The position numbers and the translations under genes were made by a program. A stretch of 64,000 nt of DNA from Oscillatoria sp. CS-180 (GTDB taxonomy: Bacteria; Cyanobacteriota; Cyanobacteriia; Phormidesmidales; Phormidesmidaceae). The notes beneath the pieces are model-generated. The model was not told where the DNA came from, did no database searches, and saw only the letters and a list, made by a program, of their open reading frames with translations. This document shows, piece by piece, positions 17,993 through 27,691 of the stretch (position 1 is its first letter; each line of letters opens with the position of its first letter). The stretch covers positions 22,146-86,145 of the forward strand of contig NZ_JAQMUB010000027.1 of NCBI RefSeq assembly GCF_028330965.1. The letters are read 5' to 3'.

Positions 17993-19264
17993 ATGGGTGA
18001 TGCATTCGAGAAAAGTGTTCTAAGCGAAAACGAACCTGATCGTGACAATGAGGTTCTGGTTCAAGTTGAGAATGTTTCAAAGAAGTTTTGCCGTAGCTTG
18101 AAGCGATCGCTCTGGTATGGCCTACAAGATGCTGCAACTGAACTGACCGGACGCGAATCCGATCATGCCCTGAGAAAAGATGAATTTTGGGCAGTCAAAG
18201 ACGTCTCGTTTAAACTACGCCGTGGCGAATGTCTAGGATTAATTGGTCCTAACGGTGCAGGGAAGAGCACCCTCCTAAAGATGCTAAATGGTCTAATCAA
18301 ACCTGATGAGGGACATATTAAAATATTTGGCCAGGTTGGTGCATTAATTGAGCTAGGAGCAGGTTTTAATCCTATTCTTACAGGGAGAGAAAATGTTTAC
18401 ATCAATGCTGCGATATTAGGAGTAAGTCAAAAATTAATAGATCAAAAGTTAGAGCAAATTATTGATTTTTCAGGCATAGAAAAATTTATCGATACTCCAG
18501 TTCAAAGTTACAGTTCTGGAATGCGAATACGGCTTGGTTTTGCAATCTCGATAGCTCTTAAGCCAGATATTTTGATTGTTGATGAGGTTTTGTCTGTAGG
18601 TGATATAAAGTTCAGGTCAAAATGTTACAGACACATAAAAGAATTAATGACTGATGGCACCTCAATAGTTCTTGTCACCCATAGCATGCATGATCTGTTT
18701 AGAGTTGCTAATAGAAGCATTGTGATGAGCTGTGAAGGCAAGATGTTTGATGGTGATGTAATCAATGGAGTTGTAGAGTATCAAAAATTATGTTTGGAAA
18801 ACTTAAAGAAAGAAAAGTCAGCTTCATTTAGAGCAAGAATAAAATCAGCCTCAGCTAAGGAATTTACGGAAGCCAACCCGACTGTATGTCTTGACGCCTT
18901 CGAAAACAAAAGTCTTTCGATAACCATCGTTATTGAGGCTAGTCAGGATATCAGTAACCCTATTCTTGTGATATACTTTGAGCCATTCGGTTTGGAACCA
19001 ATCGCATCTGTTACAAACCGGTTACACGATTCAAGAATCGATTTAATTGAAGGTTTAAACCATATATCAGTTAAGCTGCCTAATCATCCCTTCTTACCTA
19101 ATCTATATAGCATTCATGCAGCTCTTTATAATGAAGACGGAAGTATTCTGTTTCACAGAAGTAGATACATCACATCATTTAAAGCCAGTGGCAAGGAAGT
19201 CTCTATTTTGAAAGAATACTTTTTTCTGCGTCTCCCACGTTGTTCGTGGAGCCGTGTCAGTTAG
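17993..19264 (+). CDS. wzt: ABC exporter ATPase with C-terminal carbohydrate-binding domain
   Basis: The nucleotide-binding domain shows Walker A GPNGAGKST (residues 85-93), the signature YSSGMRIRLGFA and Walker B PDILIVDEV followed by the switch His in VTHSM. About 150 residues after the ATPase form a beta-rich region (SLSITIVIEASQDISNPILVIYF) like the Wzt C-terminal domain, which recognises the finished, terminally capped polysaccharide. With Wzm it flips undecaprenyl-linked glycan across the plasma membrane. The first 250 bases have host-like composition; the rest is AT-rich. The stop lies one base before the next gene's ATG. Confidence 0.92.
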   Translation: MGDAFEKSVLSENEPDRDNEVLVQVENVSKKFCRSLKRSLWYGLQDAATELTGRESDHALRKDEFWAVKDVSFKLRRGECLGLIGPNGAGKSTLLKMLNGLIKPDEGHIKIFGQVGALIELGAGFNPILTGRENVYINAAILGVSQKLIDQKLEQIIDFSGIEKFIDTPVQSYSSGMRIRLGFAISIALKPDILIVDEVLSVGDIKFRSKCYRHIKELMTDGTSIVLVTHSMHDLFRVANRSIVMSCEGKMFDGDVINGVVEYQKLCLENLKKEKSASFRARIKSASAKEFTEANPTVCLDAFENKSLSITIVIEASQDISNPILVIYFEPFGLEPIASVTNRLHDSRIDLIEGLNHISVKLPNHPFLPNLYSIHAALYNEDGSILFHRSRYITSFKASGKEVSILKEYFFLRLPRCSWSRVS

Positions 19265-19265
19265 A

Positions 19266-20474
19266 ATGCTCAAAGTTCTTCTGGTGAACGATACTAGCTC
19301 GGATGTAAATCCAGGCTGTAAAGCTACTGTCTCAAGCTTGAAAAGCTTGATTCATTCTGCAACTGAGTATGACACTCATATTCATAGCTGGCCTTGTGGT
19401 TTCGGATACGAACACTTTGAAAGCTTACACCAAGAAAGTCTTGAAAAAGAATTGAGTCTTTATCCTTATCTAAAGAAAAAGTTGAAAGGAAATCTTGAAA
19501 GAACAAATCAAAAGCTAGAAAAATTAATTCAAAAACTTTCGAAGAAAAAATCCTGGGATTACAGTGGAAGGAAAATTGATTTAGTAGCATGGTCCTCTTC
19601 TGTTCGCAAATTTGAGGAATATCTATTCAATGAGGTCTGCAGCGCGAACGAATTTGATATTGTCGTCATCAATGCCGAAGGTACAGTACATCATAATCAG
19701 ATTGGTGCGATAACCATAGCCTCTATCATCAAAATATTCTCAGAAAATAAACCCGTTTGGTGTGTAAATGGTTCTTGGCAAGCAATCGACGAGCAAGTAG
19801 TTTGTAAAGCTATAAGCTCAGCAGATTACATAACAGCTAGAGAACCTATGTCTTTCAGATGGCTCTCGAATTACTGCGAAGGCATCATTCAGTCTGCTGA
19901 CTGCGCCTTTCTTTCAAATATTTTTAATCCGTCTTCATTTTTGCTTCCATCAGAGATAGATTCAGAGAAGGCATGCTTGTATACTCCCGGAGTCTTAGCA
20001 CAACCTTCTTCTTCCTCCGTTAACCCATTAAAAGTTCAGGAAATACTTGAGCATCTTCATATAATTCGTCGTCTTGGTTGGCAACCTGTCTGCTTACTAA
20101 TTGATGAGCTACATCTAATTCCATTCTTGAAAGATGCAGAGGTTTCAATTGTTTTCGCTAAAGATATAGGATGGAAAACATTTGGCGAATTTATAAGGCG
20201 ATTCAAGTTAGTCATTTCAGGAAGATATCATATTTTAATATTCTCTGCTTTAGCAAAAGTTCCCTTTGTCCCAATTGCCTCAAACACATGGAAGATTGAA
20301 GGACTTATGGAGCTTCTTGGGTTAGATAATAGCCAGATTGTTTACAATCCAAAAGACATAGTAGGTTGGTTATCAAAAGAGAAGCACAATACTTCCATTA
20401 GAATTGCAACTAAAGAACTTCAGAACTGTAAAAGACTGGCTTGCTTTAATATTCCTAAAATAGTAAAAAAGTGA
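19266..20474 (+). CDS. Polysaccharide pyruvyl transferase family protein
   Basis: This 402-aa protein fits the PS_pyruv_trans family (CsaB/WcaK/ExoV): an N-terminal VVINAEGTVHH block, then ITAREPMS, and the C-terminal ISGRYHILIFSALAKVPFVPI with the family's GRYH-type motif. Such enzymes add a pyruvate ketal from phosphoenolpyruvate to a sugar, giving the surface glycan a negative charge. The start at 19266 immediately follows the wzt stop, with GGAG about 14 bases upstream; a GTG at 19254 would overlap wzt. The gene is AT-rich with codon use unlike the flanks. The sugar acceptor is unknown. Confidence 0.8.
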   Translation: MLKVLLVNDTSSDVNPGCKATVSSLKSLIHSATEYDTHIHSWPCGFGYEHFESLHQESLEKELSLYPYLKKKLKGNLERTNQKLEKLIQKLSKKKSWDYSGRKIDLVAWSSSVRKFEEYLFNEVCSANEFDIVVINAEGTVHHNQIGAITIASIIKIFSENKPVWCVNGSWQAIDEQVVCKAISSADYITAREPMSFRWLSNYCEGIIQSADCAFLSNIFNPSSFLLPSEIDSEKACLYTPGVLAQPSSSSVNPLKVQEILEHLHIIRRLGWQPVCLLIDELHLIPFLKDAEVSIVFAKDIGWKTFGEFIRRFKLVISGRYHILIFSALAKVPFVPIASNTWKIEGLMELLGLDNSQIVYNPKDIVGWLSKEKHNTSIRIATKELQNCKRLACFNIPKIVKK

Positions 20475-20513
20475 AACATCCATCAAGCTAATTTATACCT
20501 TTGCTAGAGCTAT

Positions 20514-21794
20514 ATGAGTAATTGTTCTATTGTTGGAATCCTTGATAAGGACGGTTATTCTCAAACAAAGTTGTATCGGTCACTAGGCGATATTTCGAGT
20601 ATCGAAGTTGTGCGTTTGAATTATTATGGTTCGGAGTATTCTTTACCTAAGAATGTAGATATTATTCTTACTGCTCAGCATTACGAAGAACCTGAAGTTG
20701 GCTTGATTATTAAAGCCGTTAGGCAAGATATTCCAGTCCTTATTCTTGCTGATGGAATTCTAGAATTTCGAAACACCTGGCACAATCCTCTTATGTCTGC
20801 TGGTCGACTTTTTCAGCCTGTTTTAGGACATAAAATTGCTACGATTGGCCGATCGCAAACTCGAATACTGGAGTCTTGGGGAAATCTAGGGAAATGTGAA
20901 ACTGTTGGTTTGCCAAGGCTTGATTCTTATCTGAACAGGAGGCCAAGAATTCGTCGCCCCTCCGAGCCCTTTAAGGTTCTCGTAACAACTGCGAAAAAGC
21001 CTGGATTTACAAATGAGCAGGTAGATCAAGTTAAGCAGTCTCTGCTTGATCTTCAGAAATGGTTTAATCATAATCCTGTCGTTGAAGGAATGGAAGTAAA
21101 CCCTGTTTGGCGTCTGACCGAAGGATTAGATATTGAATTGGGCGTTAGAAGTCAGATTGCTGATCTGTCTGGACAAGAATTATCAGCTGTCTTAGAAAAG
21201 GTTGATGCCCTAATCACAACTCCATCAACTTCTATGTTGGAAGGGATGCTTCAGGGTATTCCGGTTGCGTTACTCGACTATACTAATTCGCCTCATTTTG
21301 TCCCTGCAGCTTGGTCAATCACTTGCTCAAGTCATATTCCCAGTATTTTGAAAGAAATTGTCCAGCAGCCTGCTACTAGAATGTTGTATCAAGATACGAT
21401 TCTTCATGATGCTCTGGAATGCCGCAGTCCTTCTATTGATAGATTGCAGACGCTCATTTCAAGGATGGTCGATATTAGTCGAAGGCAGAAGTTAGAGGGC
21501 AAAGAACTAGTATTCCCAGACAAGATCTTATGGAAAAGAGACAGTGAATTCCATTTTCCAGAAGAGCGCTTCAATATGAAAACCCTGTTCCCAGAGCATC
21601 CTACATTTAGCCAAATGGATACCTTAAAGCTTCAGGTTGAAATAGAGCATCTAAAAAGATGGCAGTTACAGTCTGAAGATAAGATGAAAGATTTGAAGAT
21701 AGCTCTTGAAGGAATGCAAAGTTCTCGGTTCTGGCAGCTACGAGAGAAGTGGCTTGCTCTCAAACGTTTACTTAGATTTGTGAAATACCAATGA
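20514..21794 (+). CDS. Unclassified glycosyltransferase-like polysaccharide protein
   Basis: I do not recognise a precise family. This 426-aa protein has two Rossmann-like halves: an N-terminal part with NVDIILTAQHYEEPE and VLILADGILEFRNTW, and a later part with LITTPSTSMLEGMLQGIPVALLDY, which resembles the donor-binding loop of GT-B enzymes of the CDP-glycerol/UDP-GlcNAc epimerase type. The last 70 residues form a coiled coil ending SSRFWQLREKWLALKRLL, a tail seen on many cell-surface glycan glycosyltransferases. It overlaps kdsD by 4 bases, so it is coupled to the Kdo genes. A role in Kdo transfer is possible but is inference from position. Confidence 0.6.
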   Translation: MSNCSIVGILDKDGYSQTKLYRSLGDISSIEVVRLNYYGSEYSLPKNVDIILTAQHYEEPEVGLIIKAVRQDIPVLILADGILEFRNTWHNPLMSAGRLFQPVLGHKIATIGRSQTRILESWGNLGKCETVGLPRLDSYLNRRPRIRRPSEPFKVLVTTAKKPGFTNEQVDQVKQSLLDLQKWFNHNPVVEGMEVNPVWRLTEGLDIELGVRSQIADLSGQELSAVLEKVDALITTPSTSMLEGMLQGIPVALLDYTNSPHFVPAAWSITCSSHIPSILKEIVQQPATRMLYQDTILHDALECRSPSIDRLQTLISRMVDISRRQKLEGKELVFPDKILWKRDSEFHFPEERFNMKTLFPEHPTFSQMDTLKLQVEIEHLKRWQLQSEDKMKDLKIALEGMQSSRFWQLREKWLALKRLLRFVKYQ

Positions 21795-22801
21795 TGCCTG
21801 CAAGCAATTCGATTTCTTTAAGTCCTTCCATCAGCAATCATTTCAAAGATTGTCTTCTGGCTGAATCGGAAGCAATTCGTTCGATCTCTACTCAAATAAG
21901 CTTTGAGCAAGTTGAAATGGCAACTCAACTCTTGATGAAGAGTCAAGGACGGGTCATAGTCAGTGGTGTGGGAAAATCTGGTCTTATTGCCCGTAAAATT
22001 GCAGCGACTTTAACCAGTACTGGGACAGCTAGTCTTTTTCTTCATCCTTCAGATGCTCTACACGGAGATATCGGTATTGTTAGTACAGATGACATTTCTA
22101 TCCTGATTAGTCACAGTGGTGAAACAGAAGAATTGCTTGCCATGTTGCCCTATCTACGGCAGCGCCAAATTCCATTAATTGTTATTGTCGGTAACCCACA
22201 TTCTAGTTTGGCAAAGCAGGCCTCTGTGACGCTTCATGCTGCTGTGAACAAGGAGGCTTGTCCCCTTAACTTGGCACCCACAGTCAGCACAACTGTGGCT
22301 TTAGCAATAGGAGATGCCCTTGCTGTTACGCTAATGCACCTAAAAGGGATTACTTCAGAATCTTTCGCTTACAATCATCCAGCCGGTAGGCTAGGGAAAC
22401 GCCTAACCCTGCGAGTTGCTGATCTAATGCATGCGGATGCGGAAAACCCCATAGTTGGTTTACAAGATTCGTGGTTTCTAATCCTAGACACAATTACTCA
22501 AAAAGGTTTAGGAGCCGTCAATATCACTGATAGCTCCGGCAGGCTTTTTGGGCTTATTACTGATGGAGATGTGCGACGAGCTTTACAGAAATTCTCTCCT
22601 GATAATTGGAGTAATCTTACTAGCCAACAGATTATGACTTCGAATCCTGTAACGGCAAGTCCTGATCAACTTGCCTATGATGCTATGCAAACTATGGAGC
22701 AACGCCCCTCACAAATTTCAGTTATGCCAGTGATTGATGACAATCAAGTTTGTGTTGGGCTTCTACGGCTACACGATATTGTTCGGAGTGGCATAGCATG
22801 A
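21791..22801 (+). CDS. kdsD: D-arabinose 5-phosphate isomerase (KpsF/GutQ family)
   Basis: This 336-aa protein has an N-terminal SIS sugar isomerase domain (about 40-180, VSGVGKSGLIARKIAATLTSTGT and DISILISHSGETEELL) and two CBS domains (about 205-330). It converts ribulose 5-phosphate to arabinose 5-phosphate, the first committed step of Kdo synthesis. Its gene overlaps kdsB by 4 bases (ATGA). The neighbours kdsB, kdsA and kdsC complete the pathway, which strengthens the assignment over general sugar-phosphate isomerase. Confidence 0.93.
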   Translation: MMPASNSISLSPSISNHFKDCLLAESEAIRSISTQISFEQVEMATQLLMKSQGRVIVSGVGKSGLIARKIAATLTSTGTASLFLHPSDALHGDIGIVSTDDISILISHSGETEELLAMLPYLRQRQIPLIVIVGNPHSSLAKQASVTLHAAVNKEACPLNLAPTVSTTVALAIGDALAVTLMHLKGITSESFAYNHPAGRLGKRLTLRVADLMHADAENPIVGLQDSWFLILDTITQKGLGAVNITDSSGRLFGLITDGDVRRALQKFSPDNWSNLTSQQIMTSNPVTASPDQLAYDAMQTMEQRPSQISVMPVIDDNQVCVGLLRLHDIVRSGIA

Positions 22802-23535
22802 AAATTATCGCTATTATTCCAGCCCGCTACGACTCTCAGCGTTTACCAGGTAAGCCATTAGCAAAACTAGGAGATCGTCCCCTAATTCAATGGGTTTACC
22901 AAGCTGCCTACCAGTGTGCCATCTTTGACAATGTCATCGTGGCGACTGATAGCAACCTTGTGGCTGACTGCGTGCGACAGTTTGGCGGGCACGTTGAACT
23001 CACTCACGCTGATCATTTATCAGGTACTGACCGGATTGCCGAAGTTGCAGCACGATATCCTGAGTATCAAGTTGTCGTTAACATTCAAGGGGACCAGCCT
23101 TTCATCACAGAAACAGTCTTAAACCAGCTTATTCATCCTTACTTAGAGGGTGAATCACCAGAAATGACAACGCTTGCTTGTCCTCTAGACAAGACTGTCG
23201 ATTATACAAATCCCAACACGGTTAAGGTAATTTGCGATCTCACTCAGCACGCTCTCTATTTCTCCCGTGCGCCAATTCCCTATTTTCGGCATAACTTAGA
23301 GGCTCCGGTCTACCATCATCTTGGTCTGTATGCCTTTCGCTATGATTTTTTAGTGACTTATGCCCAGTTGCCTTCGACACCAATAGAACAGTGTGAGTCT
23401 TTAGAACAGTTGCGCGTGTTGGAACACGGCTATCGCATTCGTGTTTGTCAAACCACGAAGGCTATTTTAGAGATCAATACACCAGAAGATCTGATGGCTG
23501 CTAACGTTTCGCTTACTAATTGTGCTTCATCATGA
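22798..23535 (+). CDS. kdsB: 3-deoxy-manno-octulosonate cytidylyltransferase (CMP-Kdo synthetase)
   Basis: This 245-aa protein begins [30 protein letters not shown], the nucleotide-binding loop of CMP-Kdo synthetase. [13 protein letters not shown] and NIQGDQPFI, which bind CTP and Mg, are intact, as are [12 protein letters not shown] and the C-terminal INTPEDL. It activates Kdo with CTP to CMP-Kdo, the donor for Kdo transferases. The ATG at 22798 overlaps the kdsD stop; an upstream in-frame start would run into kdsD. The end overlaps kdsA by 4 bases. Confidence 0.96.
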   Translation: MKIIAIIPARYDSQRLPGKPLAKLGDRPLIQWVYQAAYQCAIFDNVIVATDSNLVADCVRQFGGHVELTHADHLSGTDRIAEVAARYPEYQVVVNIQGDQPFITETVLNQLIHPYLEGESPEMTTLACPLDKTVDYTNPNTVKVICDLTQHALYFSRAPIPYFRHNLEAPVYHHLGLYAFRYDFLVTYAQLPSTPIEQCESLEQLRVLEHGYRIRVCQTTKAILEINTPEDLMAANVSLTNCASS

Positions 23536-24371
23536 ACACAGTTTCTATTACAGACCAAATATCTGTCGGTTTAGGTCAGCCTCTGGCACTAATCGGTGGG
23601 CCTTGTGTGATCGAATCTGAAAACTTCACTTTGCATATGGCAGAGCAGATTCAGCAAATATGCGATCGCCTCAGAATTCCTTTCATTTTCAAATCGTCTT
23701 TTGACAAGGCCAATCGCACTTCTCTAGATTCCTTTCGGGGGCACGGATTAGATGTCGGCTTGAGAATATTAGACCGAGTACGTGCTGAGTTAGGCGTTCC
23801 CGTGTTGACGGATGTTCATGAGAGCCATCAAGTTCCCCAAGTCGCTGAATTTGTTGATGTGCTCCAGATTCCAGCGTTTCTATGTCGACAAACCGATTTA
23901 CTCGTCGCTGCGGCTCAAACGGGACTTCCGGTCAACGTAAAAAAAGGCCAGTTTCTTGCCCCCTGGGATATGCAGGCTGTTGTAGAGAAGCTTGAGAAAG
24001 CGGGTACCTCCAAAATCCTGCTGACTGAGCGAGGAACAAGTTTCGGCTACAACACACTAATCGTAGACTTTCGCTCCTTACCACAGATAAGACAATTAGG
24101 CTATCCAGTCGTATTTGATGCAACTCACAGCGTTCAAATGCCAGGAGGGCAGGGAAGAACATCTGGTGGACAACGGGATTTCGTTCCTCATCTAGCAAGA
24201 GCAGCAGCAGCAATTGGTATTGATGCTTTGTTTATGGAAATTCATGAAGAGCCGGACAAAGCTCTAAGTGACGGACCCAATATGGTGTCTCTTGCAGACC
24301 TTGAACTTCTTTTGAAGTCAATTTTGCAAATTCGAAAGGTAGCAGGTGAAATACCACTCAATGATATCTAG
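23532..24371 (+). CDS. kdsA: 3-deoxy-8-phosphooctulonate synthase (Kdo-8-P synthase)
   Basis: This 279-aa aldolase condenses arabinose 5-phosphate with phosphoenolpyruvate to Kdo 8-phosphate. The typical segments [54 protein letters not shown] and FDATHSVQ are present. The retained Cys in GGPCVIES hints at a metal-dependent type, but I cannot decide this by eye. The start at 23532 follows from the 4-base overlap with kdsB. It carries the only clear HIP1 site (about 23660) in the AT-rich part of the locus. Confidence 0.96.
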   Translation: MNTVSITDQISVGLGQPLALIGGPCVIESENFTLHMAEQIQQICDRLRIPFIFKSSFDKANRTSLDSFRGHGLDVGLRILDRVRAELGVPVLTDVHESHQVPQVAEFVDVLQIPAFLCRQTDLLVAAAQTGLPVNVKKGQFLAPWDMQAVVEKLEKAGTSKILLTERGTSFGYNTLIVDFRSLPQIRQLGYPVVFDATHSVQMPGGQGRTSGGQRDFVPHLARAAAAIGIDALFMEIHEEPDKALSDGPNMVSLADLELLLKSILQIRKVAGEIPLNDI

Positions 24372-24867
24372 AGAACTCCGAGAGAAGTTGTTCAACGTCA
24401 AGCTGTTAGTGTGCGACGTTGATGGCGTCCTGACAGATGGTGGTCTTTATTACACTGAAAATGGGCAAGAACTTAAGCGTTTTGATGTCAAGGATGGACA
24501 AGGAATTAAACTTACACTTACGGCAGGAATAGTCGTTGCGTTTGTATCTGCTAGCAACTCCAATGCTATTCGTATTCGTGCTAAAAATCTGGGTGTTGAA
24601 CTTGTGTTCACAGGCGTGACTGACAAGTTTGCTTGTCTATCAGAAATAACGCAGCGCCTCAGAATCTCCTTAAATGAGACGGCTTATGTAGGAGATGATA
24701 TTAACGATATTCTTGCACTTAGAAAGGTCGGTATTCCTTTATCAGTAGCCGATGCTGTAGAGTCTGTCAAGGAAATCAGTTGCTACACTACCGAAAGACG
24801 GGGCGGACGAGGAGCTATTCGTGAAATTTGTGATCTACTTGTAGATGCACATCAGAAGTCACTTTAG
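24361..24867 (+). CDS. kdsC: Kdo-8-phosphate phosphatase (HAD superfamily, KdsC/YrbI)
   Basis: This 168-aa HAD phosphatase has the nucleophile motif DVDGVLTDG at the N-terminus, a later [11 protein letters not shown], and the third acidic motif GDDINDI. It lacks a cap domain, as KdsC does, and is tetrameric in the family. It hydrolyses Kdo 8-phosphate to Kdo. The ATG at 24361 overlaps the kdsA stop by 11 bases, the tight spacing seen throughout this four-gene unit. A 167-bp AT-rich spacer follows, so the kds unit may end here. Confidence 0.94.
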   Translation: MISRELREKLFNVKLLVCDVDGVLTDGGLYYTENGQELKRFDVKDGQGIKLTLTAGIVVAFVSASNSNAIRIRAKNLGVELVFTGVTDKFACLSEITQRLRISLNETAYVGDDINDILALRKVGIPLSVADAVESVKEISCYTTERRGGRGAIREICDLLVDAHQKSL

Positions 24868-25100
24868 AGTTGAGAATAATCATGCAACTATGATTTTCAA
24901 TACGCAGCCTTACATACTTCATTTCAATATAGATTCTTCGCACCTTCTCGACACATATTGGTTGTAGCAAGCCTCTCTAAAATCATACCTAAGATAAATT
25001 CATACAATATCAATTACGTAAATTCAATCTATTAATGCTGATTCTATGTAAACAACTACTAGAACTAAATTCAAAAATAGTCAGGAAAATGAATTTTTAT
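24868..25100. other. AT-rich spacer after the kds genes
   Basis: Nothing gene-like is supported apart from the possible earlier starts (25035, 25089) of the next gene. The very low GC is the extreme of the compositional shift. Confidence 0.4.
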
Positions 25101-26222
25101 ATGAATAGGAGTGTAGAAACAGCAGTGGTTAGCATGTGTCCCATGACTGTTATTGGCGGTGGGGAGAACTACACTCAGAACTGTACTCTATCTGTCTCAA
25201 ACACTGACGGCTGTTGTGATTTGTATTATCCTCTTCAGACTCTGCCCAGCAGAAGGGTTGGCAACACATTCTGTTGCTCAATGTTTAATCAGAAAAACTT
25301 AGAACATAGTTTTGAGCTTGCGTTTTCCGAAGTGCTTAAGAGTATTTCAAAGTATAAAAGAGTTTGGATTCATCAATATCTTGCTTTTCCTGAAGTCTAC
25401 AACATCCTGGCATCTATAAGTTCAAATCAAAGTGTATTGTTCACGAATCATGGCCTAGAGCTAAATGAGAGTGATTTTTGGAACCGTTATGAACCTTCTC
25501 CTAATCATCTGTTCGTTGAGGTATCAAATTTCTCTTCACAAAGGACTAAGCGACACGTTAATAACGTAATGTTTGAATATGCAGGTATCTGGAGAAGTGA
25601 TTTAGATACTCTTTGTAATCAAGCTTACTCAGATAAGTCTACATTTTTCGTTTCTGTAGGTAGAATTCTTACACACAAAGCATTCGATGTTACGATTCGT
25701 GCTTTGCGGACTGACCAAGTTCTGAAAATTATTGGATCCAAAAATCAGCATTCTCTGTATCAGATTTTTCTAATTTCTCTTAGCCTCTTTAAAGATGTAA
25801 TCTTTCTAGGTGAGCTTCCTGAACAAGAAAAATTTCAAGTTCTTTCTCAAGCAATTGCATTAATTGCAAGTTCTTCATCCCAGTCGCTAAGTGGGAGACC
25901 ACGTGAAAATAGTGAACTTTTAGGAATTGTGGTGCTGGAAGCGATAATGGCAGGAACTCTTCCTATTACCTCTAACCAGTCAGCCTTCAAGGAGTTGATG
26001 GAGTTTTTTGATCTCACGGATTTTATATACCGGGAAAGAGATGTCTCTGATTTGAGGAGGAAGATGGAGTTTACCTTAGGACTTGATGATGATTGTTACG
26101 GAGAGAAAATTCAAAGAGCACAGTATCTTCTCAGAGAGAGGTTTGCCTGGGATGATTACTGGTCGAGAATTCGAAAAAGACTTAACGACGTAAGAACTAC
26201 AGATACCTTCAAAGAGGATTAA
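25101..26222 (+). CDS. Glycosyltransferase, GT4-like
   Basis: This protein of about 373 aa (373-395 depending on start) has the C-terminal half of a GT-B glycosyltransferase: VSVGRILTHKAFDVTIRALR, FLGELPEQEKFQVLSQA and a long ELLGIVVLEAIMAGTLPITS, the donor-sugar EX7E region. An N-terminal IGGGENYTQNC replaces the usual GG loop. I prefer the ATG at 25101, with AGGA 14 bases upstream, but starts at 25035 or 25089 cannot be ruled out. It is AT-rich and adjoins two further GT4 genes. The sugar and acceptor are unknown. Confidence 0.75.
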   Translation: MNRSVETAVVSMCPMTVIGGGENYTQNCTLSVSNTDGCCDLYYPLQTLPSRRVGNTFCCSMFNQKNLEHSFELAFSEVLKSISKYKRVWIHQYLAFPEVYNILASISSNQSVLFTNHGLELNESDFWNRYEPSPNHLFVEVSNFSSQRTKRHVNNVMFEYAGIWRSDLDTLCNQAYSDKSTFFVSVGRILTHKAFDVTIRALRTDQVLKIIGSKNQHSLYQIFLISLSLFKDVIFLGELPEQEKFQVLSQAIALIASSSSQSLSGRPRENSELLGIVVLEAIMAGTLPITSNQSAFKELMEFFDLTDFIYRERDVSDLRRKMEFTLGLDDDCYGEKIQRAQYLLRERFAWDDYWSRIRKRLNDVRTTDTFKED

Positions 26223-26226
26223 AGAT

Positions 26227-27666
26227 ATGAAAATTCTTTTTGTATCTAATGTGTTTCCACCTCATGTTCGAGGTGGATATGAGATTGGATGTCTTGAACT
26301 AGCCCGACAGTATCAGTTGAATGGCCATAGTGTTGTTGTTGCCTCTTCTGAGGTTCCTCCTAGTTTACGCACCTATCCTTCACCCACTGATATCGATGTT
26401 AGATATGTCTTTTTACCTGTTAAATACTACGATGCAGCATATAACAAACAGTTTGAACAGAATTCTGTATATATCTACGAAAGAACCATGGCTTTCGGAG
26501 GTTATTTGGAATCAAATTGTATTGCTCTACAGCGCCTACTTGAGCTTGAGGATCCGGATTTAATCTGGATTTTTAATCCTTTAGGTCTAGGACCAGTAGG
26601 AGTATTGGACACTTGTGTTTCCAGCGGCAAGAAAATTCTCATCCATCTTATGGATGATATTGATGGTGTGGTTTCAGATTACACAAAAGTTTTTAATTTT
26701 CAGAACAAATGGTCTCTCTTAAAGCAAGAAATAGTTGCAATTTCTTGTTCCAAAAAAATCTTCCTAGCAAACAATAAAATTGGTAAGTTTAATAGAAATG
26801 AAACTATCTACAATTGGGTTGATTTCACGAAGAGTCGTCACGAAAAAGATACGACTGATTTCAAAGTAGAGTCCAAAAAATCTATATTCAAAAGGTTTAG
26901 AGTTGTTTATTTTGGTCAGATCAACGCAAAGAAGGGCGTAATGTTTATATATGAGTTGTCAAAAAGAATTGCGGCATCTTCTTTGAAATCTCAAATACTT
27001 ATTGAAATTTATGGATCAGGAGATTTAGCGGAGTGGCTTAGGAATGAACTAGATAAGGACAAGGAGGTAAATGAGGTATTAAAGTTCAAAGGTTTTCTAG
27101 AGAAGGCAAGACTATTCAAGAGATTGGAAGAGGCAGATTTGGCTTTATTTCCTCTGAGCAAAGATGAACCTTTTGGCTATGCTCCTGTGGAAGCGGTTAT
27201 GAAAGGAATTCCTATAATGCTTACTAAGGAAGTTGGATGTTCCGAACTTTTTACAGACGAAGAAGTGATTTTCATTCAAGATAGATCGGATATTGACGAG
27301 CTTTATGAAAAACTTGTTTGGTGTCTTGAGAACCAGAAGAGATTAGCCTCAATGATATTTAATGCACAAGAAACAGTTCGAGAAAATTGTGATTTATCGA
27401 CCGTCACTATACCTAAATTAAATGAAATCATATCTTCTCTTAAGCCAACAGATGGATATGGATTTGAACACATATTGTCTACTTGTGAATTATGTCGATA
27501 TCCGCTACCAAATCTCGAAAAAAGATATCGTCTTTGGAATCCTCGGTATAGACTAGCCGATCTGATCTTCGATTCAATTTACAATATCCCCTTTTTTGGT
27601 TTTTTTCTTGAAAAACAAGAGGAAAAATTAGTCAGATACTATAAGGCAATGCATAGAAAAAGCTAG
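26227..27666 (+). CDS. Glycosyltransferase family 4 protein
   Basis: This 479-aa GT4 enzyme begins MKILFVSNVFPPHVRGGYEIGCLELA, the nucleotide-sugar GT-B entry motif, and has YFGQINAKKGVMFI and LALFPLSKDEPFGYAPVEAVMKGIPIML, the EX7E donor motif. A C-terminal extension of about 60 residues (CELCRYPLPNLEKRYRLW) is not part of the fold. It begins 4 bases after the previous gene, so the two are cotranscribed. It is the last strongly AT-rich gene; composition returns to normal at about 27.7 kb. Confidence 0.85.
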   Translation: MKILFVSNVFPPHVRGGYEIGCLELARQYQLNGHSVVVASSEVPPSLRTYPSPTDIDVRYVFLPVKYYDAAYNKQFEQNSVYIYERTMAFGGYLESNCIALQRLLELEDPDLIWIFNPLGLGPVGVLDTCVSSGKKILIHLMDDIDGVVSDYTKVFNFQNKWSLLKQEIVAISCSKKIFLANNKIGKFNRNETIYNWVDFTKSRHEKDTTDFKVESKKSIFKRFRVVYFGQINAKKGVMFIYELSKRIAASSLKSQILIEIYGSGDLAEWLRNELDKDKEVNEVLKFKGFLEKARLFKRLEEADLALFPLSKDEPFGYAPVEAVMKGIPIMLTKEVGCSELFTDEEVIFIQDRSDIDELYEKLVWCLENQKRLASMIFNAQETVRENCDLSTVTIPKLNEIISSLKPTDGYGFEHILSTCELCRYPLPNLEKRYRLWNPRYRLADLIFDSIYNIPFFGFFLEKQEEKLVRYYKAMHRKS

Positions 27667-27691
27667 TTGACATCAATAGGCTCTGTTCTGA

